This document shows, piece by piece, positions 34,264-43,482 of a stretch of 51,983 nt of DNA (position 1 is its first letter; the number at the start of each line of letters is the position of its first letter). The notes beneath the pieces are model-generated. The model made no database searches. It saw nothing but the letters and a program-made list of their open reading frames with translations, and was not told where the DNA came from. This DNA is from an uncultured Anaerolineae bacterium (GTDB lineage Bacteria > Chloroflexota > Anaerolineae > Anaerolineales > Villigracilaceae). The position numbers and the translations under genes are program-made. The DNA is taken from NCBI GenBank assembly GCA_903910795.1, contig CAIWAX010000010.1:1-51983 (forward strand), in the 5' to 3' direction.

Positions 34264-35445
34264 TTACCGGATGAGGGTCTTGTAGAAATCGGCGGCGCGG
34301 GAGGTGCAGCGGGTGTATTCGGCGCGCTGGGCGATGATTTCCGCGTTAATGGCGGCGGCGGTTTGGCGCAGGGCGGGGTCGTTCAGGGCGCGCAAGATGG
34401 CGTCCGCCAGGGCAGGCGGGTTGGTAGCATCCACCAGCAGACCGTTCCGGCCGGGGGTGATCCACTCGCGGATCGAGTCGAGGTCACCGGCGACGGGGAA
34501 GCAGCCGCAGGCCAGGGCTTCGAGCAGGCTGTTGGGGGTGCCGTCATGCGTGGTAGGCGAGACGACCACCTGGGCTGAGCGGAAAAGGTCGGCAAGCTGC
34601 GGCTGCGGGAGGGGGGCTGTCAATTCAACAGCGTGGGCAATCCCCAATTTCTCAATCCAATCCAGCACCTGGCGCTCGCCGAGCATGGCCGGGCAGACAA
34701 AGCGCGCGTCGGGCCGCTCTTTCAAGACCAGGGGGATGGCCTGGAAGAAGGCTGCGTTGCAGACGTAGGCGCGGAAGCCACGCGGATTGACAATCAGCGG
34801 CGCGCCAGGCGGGGCGACGGGCGGAGAAAAGACCCCGGCGCGGATGCCGCCGCTGCCGGGGATGACGAGCGCCGGTTTGTGGAGATCAAAACCAAACTGG
34901 CGGGCCAGGCGGATGTCGCGCTGGCAGTCGGCGTGCAGGGCATCGGCCACGCTGAGGGTCCAGTGAGTGTAGTGGCGCATGAGCGGGGTGGAGGGAGCGT
35001 GCAGGGTGAAGTCGTTGCCCCAGACAGAGACGAGCAGCGGAGCCAGTCCGGCGACGGCTTCAGCGGCCAGCATACCTTCGTAGGGGATGCGCATGGCATG
35101 CACAAGGTCGGGCTGGGTGCGCTGGATGTATCCACGCAGACGCGGGGCGGCGCGCGGGATGGTGATCGGGCCGAGCCACTGGCGCAGGAGGGTACGCAGT
35201 TGCAGGGTGGATGTCCCCCACCCCCAGGGCACATGCAGGCCGCGGCGCGGGCGGGCGGGCGCGTTCCCGGGAGAGGTTTTGAGGCCAGAGAAGGCCACGG
35301 GTACGATTTCGAGCCCGCTCAATGGCAGGTCGGGGCTGCAGGCAAAGGTGGAAGCCAGGTAAACCTGGTCGCCGCGCTCACAGAAGTAGCGCAGCCAGTT
35401 GAGGGCAGTTGGGGAGCGGCCATCGGCCACGAAGAGTAGGCGCAT
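34264..35445 (-). CDS. Glycosyltransferase family 4 (GT-B)
   Basis: A 393-residue protein with start at 35445 (MRLLFVADGRSP); a longer frame to 35466 begins with TTG. It has a GDQVYLASTFACSPDLP Rossmann start, DLVHAMRIPYEGMLAAEAV, VSVWGNDFTLHAPS, and the donor motif VVSPTTHDGTPNSLLEALAC followed by GCFPVAGDLDSIREWI. It is the only gene of the locus on the minus strand and may have its own promoter. It likely adds one sugar of the same polymer; specificity unknown. Confidence 0.86.
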   Translation of the reverse strand: MRLLFVADGRSPTALNWLRYFCERGDQVYLASTFACSPDLPLSGLEIVPVAFSGLKTSPGNAPARPRRGLHVPWGWGTSTLQLRTLLRQWLGPITIPRAAPRLRGYIQRTQPDLVHAMRIPYEGMLAAEAVAGLAPLLVSVWGNDFTLHAPSTPLMRHYTHWTLSVADALHADCQRDIRLARQFGFDLHKPALVIPGSGGIRAGVFSPPVAPPGAPLIVNPRGFRAYVCNAAFFQAIPLVLKERPDARFVCPAMLGERQVLDWIEKLGIAHAVELTAPLPQPQLADLFRSAQVVVSPTTHDGTPNSLLEALACGCFPVAGDLDSIREWITPGRNGLLVDATNPPALADAILRALNDPALRQTAAAINAEIIAQRAEYTRCTSRAADFYKTLIR

Positions 35446-36075
35446 GAAGTCAATATACCATATCAAGGGCGGACTTTGATTTGTGTGATTGAGGCTCTTT
35501 GGGAATCTCCGTGGTGCCCCCCATCAGTGGGGGCGGTTTCGGCGCAAACTGGCAAAAACGCCACCACCTGTGTCCAATACCACGCCAAATCCCAAAGAAC
35601 CGTGATTGAATGATCCCGTAAGTGATTCTGGCGATGTTGACTATGCTTTGCGCACAAGAACTTCTCCCTCTCCCGTTCAAAGTCTTGCTCAGCGCATAAA
35701 GATTCAGGGGACGGGAGGGATCGGGTGAGGGTTATCAGAATCCAAAGCCGAGGATTTTTGTAATATGCACAAAAAACACCGTAAAAAAGGAGGAGAAACT
35801 TGGGAAATAATCACCTTCAGCAGGCTTGTGGGAAAGGATTAGCCTCGCGTAGCAGCCTGTGGCCGTCTCGGGAAGGGTTCTTTCACTCCGCACACCTGCA
35901 CTTCCGAAGGGACGTCGGAACGATGTTGCGTTCCGGTGCAATTTGCCAACATCATCCTGATGCCATTTCGGGAGCAAATCGTGCGATCTTAGCAGGTTCT
36001 TTCACCTCGCATAGTCTTAGCAATGATAGGTTAATGCCAAAAGAATAGCAACCCGTGAGCAGTCACATTGATCTT
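35446..36075. other. Intergenic region with hairpins and a repeat copy
   Basis: 630 bp without a supported gene. It contains CCCCC..GGGGG (about 35518-35534) and TCTTTGGGA (about 35495) facing TCCCAAAGA (about 35590). A GGGACGGGAGGGATCGGGTG purine-rich stretch lies near 35708. A degenerate structured-repeat copy fills 35880-36066. Confidence 0.6.
35880..36066 (-). repeat. Structured intergenic repeat, copy C1 (degenerate)
   Basis: Read on the minus strand it begins GTGACTGCTCACGGGTTG (36066-36049), ten bases after the stop of the UvrD-like gene. It continues with GCGAGGTGAAAGAACC, the CGATTTGCTCCCGAAATGGC hairpin module and GAAGTGCAGGTGTGCGGAG. The distal inverted end is not recognisable. 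Boundaries at the left are approximate. Confidence 0.7.
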
Positions 36076-38079
36076 TTATTTCTTGAAGGCCACTTTTAGC
36101 GCCTCTGGCAGTTCGCCAACATAAGAAATGACCAGGCGCTGCCCGGCTCTGGTTGTTGCCATGTACAGCTTGCGTGTATTATCCCGGATAAGGTTCTCTC
36201 GCTCTTCATCCGAGAGGCGCAAAGATTGCTCTTCTTCAAACATCTCCCGCAATCCCACCAGGAAAACGATCTGGCTCTCCAGGCCTGCTCCGGCATTGAT
36301 CGTGGTAACGCGCACGTAGTCGCCCGGATAGGAATCCTTAGGATCGATCGCTGCGCTTCTTCCAAGACGCTCTTCAATGGCTTTGATCAAGGCTCTGACC
36401 CCATTCGCATCATTGTGCAGAATCAACAGGTGTTTTTTGGAGAAACCTTTCTTTACGAATTCTTTAACTTCGTTTGCAATCCGGGTAATTTCATCCTGAG
36501 CGCTCGTTAACGGAATGATCTCGGGAAAGACACCATTCGGCATATTTAACAAATCGGGGACAAGAATGTCATCGTCCCTTTCTTGCGTAACGCGCAGGCG
36601 GTACAGCAATGTGGAAAACTGCATGATTTCACGCGTGGTTCGATAGCTTCGACGTAGTAGATGGGTTTTCCCTCTGGCATCCAGGCCAAGCGACTTCCAG
36701 GAAGCACCTCTGCCTAAAAAACCCTGGGTGGGATCGGCCACGATGAATAAATGACCATTTTGTGGGTTGATAATCTTCTGGATGATCCGGATCCACAATG
36801 GCGCAAAAAACTGGGCTTCATCGACAAGAATAGCATCATATTTTTGCAGTTCAATCTGCCCGTTTTCGATGAATTGCCAATAAAGTTGAGGAACATCGCT
36901 CCAATCCAGACGGTGACGTTCTACGAGTAATTTCTGATAGGCAAGAAAAGCATGATAAAAATGTTTCCGCTGTTCCGCATTGAGCCTGAACCCGCGCCCT
37001 CTTCGATCCACGGATAGGTAGGTTTCCATGTCTACCAGCGGCTGATCTTTCAGCCAATCAATTTCGCTGCTGAACATTCTGGCTGAGATCGATGTGTCTT
37101 GAAAGTGTTTTTTCCATACTTCCTCAACCAGACGTTGACGAGCCCTCATTTTGAAAGGTTCCACCCAAACCGGGTTTTTAGGCCAGTGTTGATAACACCA
37201 GCCATTGAAAGTTCGGAACTCGATATTGGCAGGCAGTTTCCCTTCTAATCGGAAAAAACGTCCTTCCAGATCCTTGCTGAGTGGGCGGTTATGAGTCAAT
37301 ACCAGGAATGATTTCTTGGGATAAAGGTGATAGAGCAAACGCAGCCGATAAAGCAGGATCAACGTTTTTCCGCTGCCTGCAACGCCGTTGATGATATTCA
37401 TCCGAAAATCATCAGATAAAGTTTTCCCCTCATCCGACAAATCCAAATCAGCTTTGACCGCCCATTCCTGGTCGAAATCAAGCAGATAATTGGTCAGTCC
37501 GGCTTTCGTTCGTCTTTCCAAAGGCTCACGAACAGTCATATCTTTGGAAACTACGATTTCAGGTGTAAATTGCTGGCGTATTTTTTCAATCAGGAACATA
37601 TCCAGCGGCTCAGGTGGAAGCCACGGACTTATCCATTCCGGGTTCTCCTGCGCAAGGATTTCCTTGCCCACCCAGGCTGGATCATTTTCTCCCCTTTCAA
37701 GACGGCTGGATTGAACCTGAGCATCAGGGATATTCGGAAAGATGACCAGATTCTCGATCATTTTTCTTTCGGGAAGATTTAATATTTTTTCGAAATCAGA
37801 AAGAATGCGAGCCTCTTCCAATCCCAGCGAGGGGCGCTCGCTTTCAAGTAAGCGAAATTGCGCTGCAACGGTGGACTGACTCGCCATAGCCATACTGACT
37901 TTTATAATTAACGCGCTGCCCGCTTGATTGATCACCAGGAAATCTGGGGCATTTACCTGCCAGGGTGCCAGGTGATGCCAGATATAAAAAGTGTCGGACA
38001 AGGCCTTGAGCACACGAAAAACACGCAAGACTGCATTGGGTAGGGAGGTTGGCGGGGTGTCTGGCAGAATATGCGCCAT
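36076..38079 (-). CDS. UvrD-like superfamily-1 helicase with degenerate NERD-like N-terminus
   Basis: A 667-residue protein. Residues 1-200 contain NAPDFLVINQAGSALIIKVS, which looks like a nuclease-related NERD fold with the usual glutamate of the E-V-K motif replaced. The helicase core has Walker A GVAGSGKT (232-239), FLVLTHNRPL, Walker B ILVDEAQFF, the ADPTQGFLGRG motif III, SYRTTREIM (motif IV), TTINAGAGLESQIVFLVGL (V) and LYMATTRAGQRLV (VI). All ATPase motifs appear intact. It starts six bases after the Upf1-like gene's stop, so both are translated together. GC is lower than in the glycan locus. DNA repair or defence are possible roles; neither is shown. Confidence 0.83.
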   Translation of the reverse strand: MAHILPDTPPTSLPNAVLRVFRVLKALSDTFYIWHHLAPWQVNAPDFLVINQAGSALIIKVSMAMASQSTVAAQFRLLESERPSLGLEEARILSDFEKILNLPERKMIENLVIFPNIPDAQVQSSRLERGENDPAWVGKEILAQENPEWISPWLPPEPLDMFLIEKIRQQFTPEIVVSKDMTVREPLERRTKAGLTNYLLDFDQEWAVKADLDLSDEGKTLSDDFRMNIINGVAGSGKTLILLYRLRLLYHLYPKKSFLVLTHNRPLSKDLEGRFFRLEGKLPANIEFRTFNGWCYQHWPKNPVWVEPFKMRARQRLVEEVWKKHFQDTSISARMFSSEIDWLKDQPLVDMETYLSVDRRGRGFRLNAEQRKHFYHAFLAYQKLLVERHRLDWSDVPQLYWQFIENGQIELQKYDAILVDEAQFFAPLWIRIIQKIINPQNGHLFIVADPTQGFLGRGASWKSLGLDARGKTHLLRRSYRTTREIMQFSTLLYRLRVTQERDDDILVPDLLNMPNGVFPEIIPLTSAQDEITRIANEVKEFVKKGFSKKHLLILHNDANGVRALIKAIEERLGRSAAIDPKDSYPGDYVRVTTINAGAGLESQIVFLVGLREMFEEEQSLRLSDEERENLIRDNTRKLYMATTRAGQRLVISYVGELPEALKVAFKK

Positions 38080-38085
38080 AGCCGT

Positions 38086-39825
38086 CTAGCCCAAATCGCC
38101 ATTCGGTATCGTAATAACCTGACACGTGGCAATTAAATCCCGCATCATATCCATGATCTCTTTATGTTCCGGCTTATATTCATCGGCCTTGAGCATGTGA
38201 TGACTTCCAATCAGGATCAGTTTTGAGCGCGGACGGGTGACTGCCACGTTCAATCTCTGGGGTTGAAAAAGAAATTCAGCCATTTGCGCCGCGAATTTAG
38301 GGCTGCCTGTCGCAAAGGAAACAATGATAACCTCGCGCTCCTGACCCTGCATGCGTTCAACGGTATCCACAATGATTTCCTGATGGATTTCCTCATCCAG
38401 GATCATATGCCGAAGAAGTGAGCGAATCAAACGACTCTGCGCCCGATAAGGCACCACCACCCCAATCTCCTTTGGATCTATTTCACGCATCAGTAATGAC
38501 AACACCAACTCACAGGCAACTTCGGCCTCTCTGTAGCTGCGGGTGGTTGTGTTCGTGTGACAGAGGTCAACAAAGACAGCCGGGGAGGTGGGATCAAGTA
38601 CCATATCCCAGGGAGTTACGTGATTGGAGAGGATCAACCGGCGGGGGGCAGACTGCGTGCTGGCTTTCAACTCGCTCCGATAAAAAGTCCGGCTGGGCCA
38701 ATCTGTCAGGATATCATTCAACCGGTAGGTTGTGTCCAGCATGGTTTCCTGTCCGCGGCCGGCCAGGTAGGCAAAGATTGAAGTCTTTGCACTGTCTTCG
38801 GTAGCAAAACTTGTCACCGGTGGAAGCTGATTCTCATCGCCGATGAATATAAATTTGCTACCCGGAAGCATACCCATGATCGCTAGAGGGAGTGTGATTT
38901 GGGAAGCTTCATCAAAAAGAACAACATCAAATTCTGCGTTCGCGAGGCGCTGGGTTTGGGTTGCAAAGGGTGTGGCACCCACAACATAACCCCCGGATTT
39001 TTCTCCAAAACGAGATTCTCCAAACATATGAAAATTCTGGACATTCAAGTCAGAAATATGCTGGTCTTCGCCAATTTTGCAAACTGAGGTAGATTCATCC
39101 ACTTCCGGGATCTTGTTCAAAGCATTGTGAATGGCCCGGTGTGTCAGCGCGGTCACAAAAACCCTTAAACCATCCTGAACCAGTAGCCGAGCCAAGTGCG
39201 CCAGCATCAAGGTTTTACCCGTGCCCGGCGGGCCCTGAATTAAATGCAACAGATCCGTTGCGTAGGCTTGGGACACAGCTTCGATCTGGCTGTCATTTAA
39301 ATTCGCATGACTGAGCATTTCCTGGGCTCGTTCATAGCGGGCAAAGTCCATTTTGGGGATCAAAGATCCCTGTAGCAAAGGCAGGATGATGGAGCGGCCG
39401 CGCTGTGAGTCGGCGGCTGTGTCGAGCGCAGACAAATAAAATGGGCTGGAGTCAAACCAATCCTGATCCATGATCCAACCGTCAGGTTGTTGGGTCAGAA
39501 AATAGTAATTCCCCTTGATCAGACCCAGCTCAAGCCTTGTTTCTCCGTCATAGTACAGATCGAAATGGAGAGCATTCGGATCCCGGGGACTGCCGCGATG
39601 CAACACAACCAGGTCACCTTCCCGAAAGCGTGAGCGGTTTGTGTCACACACAAGTGCTGCAATATTTTTTTCGAACGATTCGACCCTTAATCCTTCAATC
39701 GCCCAACCTTTGGCAACCCGTTCAGCCAACGGGCGCGACCATTGGTGATCAAGGGCTTGCCATTGAGCATCGGCTTCTGATTGGACGTATCTGCGCAGGC
39801 GGTGAAGGAAATCGGTGGTGGACAT
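38086..39825 (-). CDS. Upf1/DNA2-like superfamily-1B helicase
   Basis: A 579-residue protein. About 160 N-terminal residues form a beta-rich module. The core then follows: LNDSQIEAVSQAY (Q motif), GPPGTGKT (198-205), FVTALTHRAIHNAL, FDEASQITLPLA (motif II), IFIGDENQLPPV (III), VERMQGQEREVIIVS (V) and RLNVAVTRPRSKLILIG (VI). This is the AAA_11/AAA_12 arrangement of Upf1/DNA2-type 5'-3' helicases. It is directly coupled to the UvrD-like gene downstream, and a third helicase remnant precedes it. The three-helicase arrangement suggests a multi-component nucleic-acid-processing system. Confidence 0.85.
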   Translation of the reverse strand: MSTTDFLHRLRRYVQSEADAQWQALDHQWSRPLAERVAKGWAIEGLRVESFEKNIAALVCDTNRSRFREGDLVVLHRGSPRDPNALHFDLYYDGETRLELGLIKGNYYFLTQQPDGWIMDQDWFDSSPFYLSALDTAADSQRGRSIILPLLQGSLIPKMDFARYERAQEMLSHANLNDSQIEAVSQAYATDLLHLIQGPPGTGKTLMLAHLARLLVQDGLRVFVTALTHRAIHNALNKIPEVDESTSVCKIGEDQHISDLNVQNFHMFGESRFGEKSGGYVVGATPFATQTQRLANAEFDVVLFDEASQITLPLAIMGMLPGSKFIFIGDENQLPPVTSFATEDSAKTSIFAYLAGRGQETMLDTTYRLNDILTDWPSRTFYRSELKASTQSAPRRLILSNHVTPWDMVLDPTSPAVFVDLCHTNTTTRSYREAEVACELVLSLLMREIDPKEIGVVVPYRAQSRLIRSLLRHMILDEEIHQEIIVDTVERMQGQEREVIIVSFATGSPKFAAQMAEFLFQPQRLNVAVTRPRSKLILIGSHHMLKADEYKPEHKEIMDMMRDLIATCQVITIPNGDLG

Positions 39826-39849
39826 GGTTAATAAACTTCTTTGTGATTG

Positions 39850-40194
39850 CTCACATCCTCATATTATCCAAAAATTCGGACGCCGGTTGGGCATTGATCA
39901 TCAATAGATCATCCCGCGTTCTTGTACATGCCACATAGAACAGGTGCCTCTCGATATTGTAAACTTCTTCCAGGTCAGAGGTGTCAGCCATATTCTCGAT
40001 CCGTTCCCGCAGAAGATGACTTCATCGTCACAGGCCATCACAACTACGGCGCGGAATTCAAGGCCCCGGTCAGGTGCATGAAAGAACGCCAGACGCAATT
40101 TCCCCGAAAAATGGGAGATGCGAAAAGTATACAACAAATTTTCAGTCAGCCCTTTTTTCCACCCCTCCTGAACGGATATAAAGTGATCCAGGTC
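39850..40194 (-). pseudogene. C-terminal remnant of a UvrD-like helicase
   Basis: In one frame it reads DLDHFISVQEGWKKGL then GLEFRAVVVMACDDEVI (helicase motif V region). Near 40014 it shifts frame to RERIENMADTSDLEEVYNIE followed by RHLFYVACTRTRDDLL (motif VI) and ASEFLDNM, ending in TGA at 39850-39852. The ATPase half is missing; a terminator and the lipoprotein gene lie where it should be. The stop is 24 bases before the Upf1-like start, so this was probably the first gene of that operon. Confidence 0.8.
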
Positions 40195-40284
40195 TGCCGC
40201 AGCAGATCAATTACGGCATAAATATAATCCACCCCTGGGACTTGTATAGATTGAAACCCGGGCGGGCGCCCAGCCAACCAGCAA

Positions 40285-40323
40285 AAAAAGAGGCCCACTT
40301 CACATCGAAGAGAGCCTCTTTTT
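40285..40323 (-). terminator. Strong intrinsic terminator after the lipoprotein gene
   Basis: AAAAAGAGGC (40285-40294) pairs perfectly with GCCTCTTTTT (40314-40323), A/T-flanked on both strands. It sits 15 bases past the stop of the NBR1-like lipoprotein gene and ahead of the helicase remnant. Confidence 0.88.
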
Positions 40324-40337
40324 GTTTTGCCTTTACT

Positions 40338-41192
40338 TTATGGCTTGGTAGCGGTGGCCGTGGGAGTTTCAGTGTTGCTATCGGTCGCCAACGCCGTGGG
40401 AGTCGCGGTCAGAGTCACGGTGGGAGTCTGTCCCTTGGGCGATATTGTCGTGGTCACTGTGGGAGTTGTCGTATTGGTGGCAGTACCAATGATGGGGGTC
40501 AGGGTCGGCCCGCCCGGCGTGATGGTGACCGTTGCTGTGGAAGTCACCGTCCCGGTCGTGGCACCCACCACGATGATCACGCTGACGGTCTGCCCAAAGG
40601 GCTGGCCCTTGCCGTTCGCCAGGCGCCAATAGCCCTTATATGTTCCCGCCGTGTTGGGCGCCACCAGGTTGACCGAGATGTTGGCTGAGCCTTGCGGCGC
40701 CACAGTCGACCCTACCGGCCGGGTCACCCCGCTCATCAGGTCGCCATTCGAGAAAATAATGGTATACCCATCCGAAGTCCAGGTGCAGGTGCCCGTATTC
40801 TGGAATGACCAGGTTTTCACAAAGGTCTGCCCGGGCGCGATCGCCGTGTTATCCGGGATGGTTACATCCGAAAGATAAACTGAATTATCGCAGTAATTAC
40901 CGGTCACCGAGGTGGCCTCGGACTGCGTACTCGTCACAACGACCGGCAGGGTCGGCAGATCGGTGTTGGTGGGCGCCGGTGTTACGGAGGGCACGGGAGT
41001 AGTGGTATTCAGCGCCTGTTGGGCCACGACCGTCTGGGCCGCGGCAGTATAGATGGCATCCACCGCCGTCGTTGGGGTAGCGTTAGCGGCCGAGGCGCCG
41101 CACGCGCTCAGCAGCAGTGAGCCGAGCAGCAGCGCCGCGAGCGACGCGAGCGCCGTCAGGGGTAGGATGGTTTTAAATTTTTGTTTCAACAT
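40338..41192 (-). CDS. Secreted lipoprotein with NBR1-like Ig domain
   Basis: A 284-residue protein. The N-terminus is a lipoprotein signal (MLKQKFK then a hydrophobic stretch) with lipobox LLSAC near residue 32. A Thr/Pro linker follows, then an Ig-like NBR1 domain (about 105-210: VKTWSFQNTGTCTWTSDGYT, APQGSANISVNLVAPNTAGTYKGYW, LANGKGQPFGQTV), and a long Thr/Pro-rich tail. The start at 41192 has AAGGAA upstream. The domain is thought to bind other proteins or polymers; here it would be tethered outside the membrane. Single-gene transcript ended by the terminator at 40285. Confidence 0.85.
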   Translation of the reverse strand: MLKQKFKTILPLTALASLAALLLGSLLLSACGASAANATPTTAVDAIYTAAAQTVVAQQALNTTTPVPSVTPAPTNTDLPTLPVVVTSTQSEATSVTGNYCDNSVYLSDVTIPDNTAIAPGQTFVKTWSFQNTGTCTWTSDGYTIIFSNGDLMSGVTRPVGSTVAPQGSANISVNLVAPNTAGTYKGYWRLANGKGQPFGQTVSVIIVVGATTGTVTSTATVTITPGGPTLTPIIGTATNTTTPTVTTTISPKGQTPTVTLTATPTALATDSNTETPTATATKP

Positions 41193-41362
41193 GGCAGTTT
41201 CCTTTTTTTTAGTTAGTTGGGCAGGCCTGTTCAACCTGTCCCGCCGAAGGTACACGGCGCGGCAGACATTCCGCCCTGCGGGTTTGTTTGGCAAAGAATA
41301 GGATCGGGATATCGGGAACTTCCAATGCCATAGAGTCCCCACATTGTCATTTTACCCCATTT

Positions 41363-42652
41363 TTACTTCCCCATCAGCTCTGCTGCTTTGCGCCCGATTT
41401 CCACCGCAAAATTCGTCCCGCGATCCCACGGGTAAACCTGGCTCATCGAAGCAAAATACAGGCCCTTGACCGGCGTTTCGATGGCTGGGATATTTTGTGA
41501 ATGGTTGACCAGCGGCACGGGCTGGCCGTAGGCGGTCCGGTACATCCAGACTTTGTTAATCCAGCTCCGCTCAAAATCCGGATTGAATTTCTTCAGGCTG
41601 GGTAGGAATTTTTCCAGAAGTTCTTCCTTGCTCAACTGGAAATATTCGTGCTCGGGTTCCAGGTAATCGCCAATATAGACAATGTGCTCGCCGCCAAAAT
41701 TCTCGGGCGAGACATAGTTGGTATGCTCCACCAGCGCCAGGAACGGGAAACCCGCGCTCTTGGGGATGCTGTACCAGTAATAGCCCTCGCGTGAAAGCTG
41801 GTGCTTCAATGAAAGCGTCAGCACCACGGCCCCCATTGATTTTAACCGCAGCAGCCCCTCCAGATAATCCTTTGGCAGCCCCGGCACCATGTTGGCGGCT
41901 GCGCCCGGCGCAAGCGTCACCAGCACCTGATCGGCTTTTACGATACCGCTGGCGCTGGTCAGCTCAAAACCGCCGCCCGGCCGTTCCTGGATGTTTGTGA
42001 CCGGCTGTGTGAGCTTGATCTCCACCCCGGCCGCCTTCAGTTTCTCGGCGAATTGGTCGGCAAAAGCCTGGAAACCGCCTTCAAAGGTTCCCAGGCGCGT
42101 GGTGCGCGCGTGCAGACGCGCCCACATCCAGGCCATGTTGACCTGCTTGTAGTACTTCTCACCAAATTTGCCGATCACGAGCGGCTCCCACATCAGCTTG
42201 TAGACGGTTTCGCCGGTCCACTTGCGCATCCACTCGTCCACGGTGTATTTTTCGAGTTCCTGCCAGTTATTGGTCAGGCGCAGGTACAGCCCCACCAGCC
42301 CAAAGCGGATTTTGTTGATGCCCCAACCCAGCCCGGGGAACAGAATGGCTTTCATGACCGAATCGAGCGGGTAGAACTTGCCGTCATGATACATGACGGT
42401 ATAAGGACGCGGGAAGATCACCTTGTCGCTCAGCCCGAGTTCCTTGATCAGTCCCAGCATGTGTTTGTCGGATGCGAACCAGTGGTGATAGAACTTTTCC
42501 ACCGACCATTTCCAGCCTGGCTCCTTGAAACCGCTCGCCAGACCGCCCACATAATCCGCCGATTCATAAATCGTGACGGCATGGCCGGCTTTGCGCAAAT
42601 CCCAGGCCGCCGCCATACCGGCATATCCGGCTCCGATAACTGCTATTTTCAT
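41363..42652 (-). CDS. FAD/NAD(P)-binding oxidoreductase (amine-oxidase/protoporphyrinogen-oxidase-like)
   Basis: A 429-residue flavoprotein. The dinucleotide motif is VIGAGYAGMAAAWDLRKAGH followed by VTIYESADYVGGLASG, at residues about 4-44. The substrate domain and a C-terminal GLYFASMSQVYPWDRGTNFAVEIGR flavin motif match the NAD(P)-binding amine-oxidase superfamily; related proteins with a WSVEKFYHHWF segment are common near glycan genes. The true substrate is unknown; a role in lipid or sugar metabolism fits the adjacent LPG-synthase-like gene. The start is at 42652; only a weak GGAGGAA site is seen. Confidence 0.78.
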   Translation of the reverse strand: MKIAVIGAGYAGMAAAWDLRKAGHAVTIYESADYVGGLASGFKEPGWKWSVEKFYHHWFASDKHMLGLIKELGLSDKVIFPRPYTVMYHDGKFYPLDSVMKAILFPGLGWGINKIRFGLVGLYLRLTNNWQELEKYTVDEWMRKWTGETVYKLMWEPLVIGKFGEKYYKQVNMAWMWARLHARTTRLGTFEGGFQAFADQFAEKLKAAGVEIKLTQPVTNIQERPGGGFELTSASGIVKADQVLVTLAPGAAANMVPGLPKDYLEGLLRLKSMGAVVLTLSLKHQLSREGYYWYSIPKSAGFPFLALVEHTNYVSPENFGGEHIVYIGDYLEPEHEYFQLSKEELLEKFLPSLKKFNPDFERSWINKVWMYRTAYGQPVPLVNHSQNIPAIETPVKGLYFASMSQVYPWDRGTNFAVEIGRKAAELMGK

Positions 42653-42681
42653 TTAATGATTCCTCCGCGCAAGGCGCGATT

Positions 42682-43383
42682 TTATTTCCTGTCACCGGCG
42701 GCCTGCTGCTCCAGTCTGGAAGCCAGCGTCTTTAGTTTGGCCCAATCCTGCCGGACGATATAGGTGATCGCCAGCATCTGCAGCCAGCGCGCTTCACAGG
42801 CCGGGTTGCGGGCCAGTTCTTCGAGCACACCCATCGCCAGGTCATCCGTACGCCGGTTTTTGGCATATTCAAGCGCCAGTTTTTTCAAATTCTCTATGTG
42901 CCCGGCGGGCTCGTGCACCGGCTCGGAGGGCGGCGCACCGGACTGCCTGGCGCGGCTGATCAGCACCGAGGCCGCCACCCGTTGGATGGCATCATCGAAC
43001 TCGTCAAAGTCAAAGGGCTTGAGCAGGAACTCCTGGACGCCCGGCAAGTCATCATCCCTGGTCAGCCCGGAGGGTAGCTCCGAAGAGATGATGATCCCGC
43101 CGATATCCGGCTGGGACTGGCTCATTTCCTTGAAAGCCGCCAGCCCATCCTTCTTTGGCATGTTGATATCCATTACCACCAGGTCAGGGCGGTATTTCAA
43201 GGCCAGGTCGACCGCCTCCTGTCCATCGCTCGCAATCGCCACCACCGTCACACCCGGATTACTGGACAGCATCATGTGAACTGCACGGCGGGTTTCGTGG
43301 TTATCATCCGCCACCAGCACCCTTAACTTTACTGAGTTTATGGGTACTTTCCATGCTTTTGGCAAACCTTCCGTCTGGCTCAT
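42682..43383 (-). CDS. Response regulator with receiver domain and helical C-terminus
   Basis: A 233-residue protein. The receiver domain (about 19-140) has the acidic pair in LVADDNHETRRAV, the phospho-acceptor Asp72 in VVMDINMPKKDG, and the KPFD lysine. The C-terminal third is a helical, TPR-like segment with no DNA-binding motif, so output is probably protein-protein. The start at 43383 follows AAAGGG. Codons 11-18 coincide with a dispersed repeat (43330-43354). No cognate histidine kinase is adjacent. Confidence 0.85.
   Translation of the reverse strand: MSQTEGLPKAWKVPINSVKLRVLVADDNHETRRAVHMMLSSNPGVTVVAIASDGQEAVDLALKYRPDLVVMDINMPKKDGLAAFKEMSQSQPDIGGIIISSELPSGLTRDDDLPGVQEFLLKPFDFDEFDDAIQRVAASVLISRARQSGAPPSEPVHEPAGHIENLKKLALEYAKNRRTDDLAMGVLEELARNPACEARWLQMLAITYIVRQDWAKLKTLASRLEQQAAGDRK
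43330..43354 (-). repeat. Start-codon repeat, copy inside the response regulator gene
   Basis: On the minus strand it reads ATGGAAAGTACCCATAAACT then CAGTA, matching the copy at 45983 in 21 of 25 bases. Here the ATG is out of frame: the repeat is read as WKVPINSV in residues 11-18. Confidence 0.75.
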
Positions 43384-43482
43384 AGGCAACCCTTTTACCA
43401 ACTCTTACCATTCAGCAACAAAGATCCCAAAGCAAAACAATTCAAAAAAACTCTGCGTTCCTGGCATCCTGGCGGTTAATTC

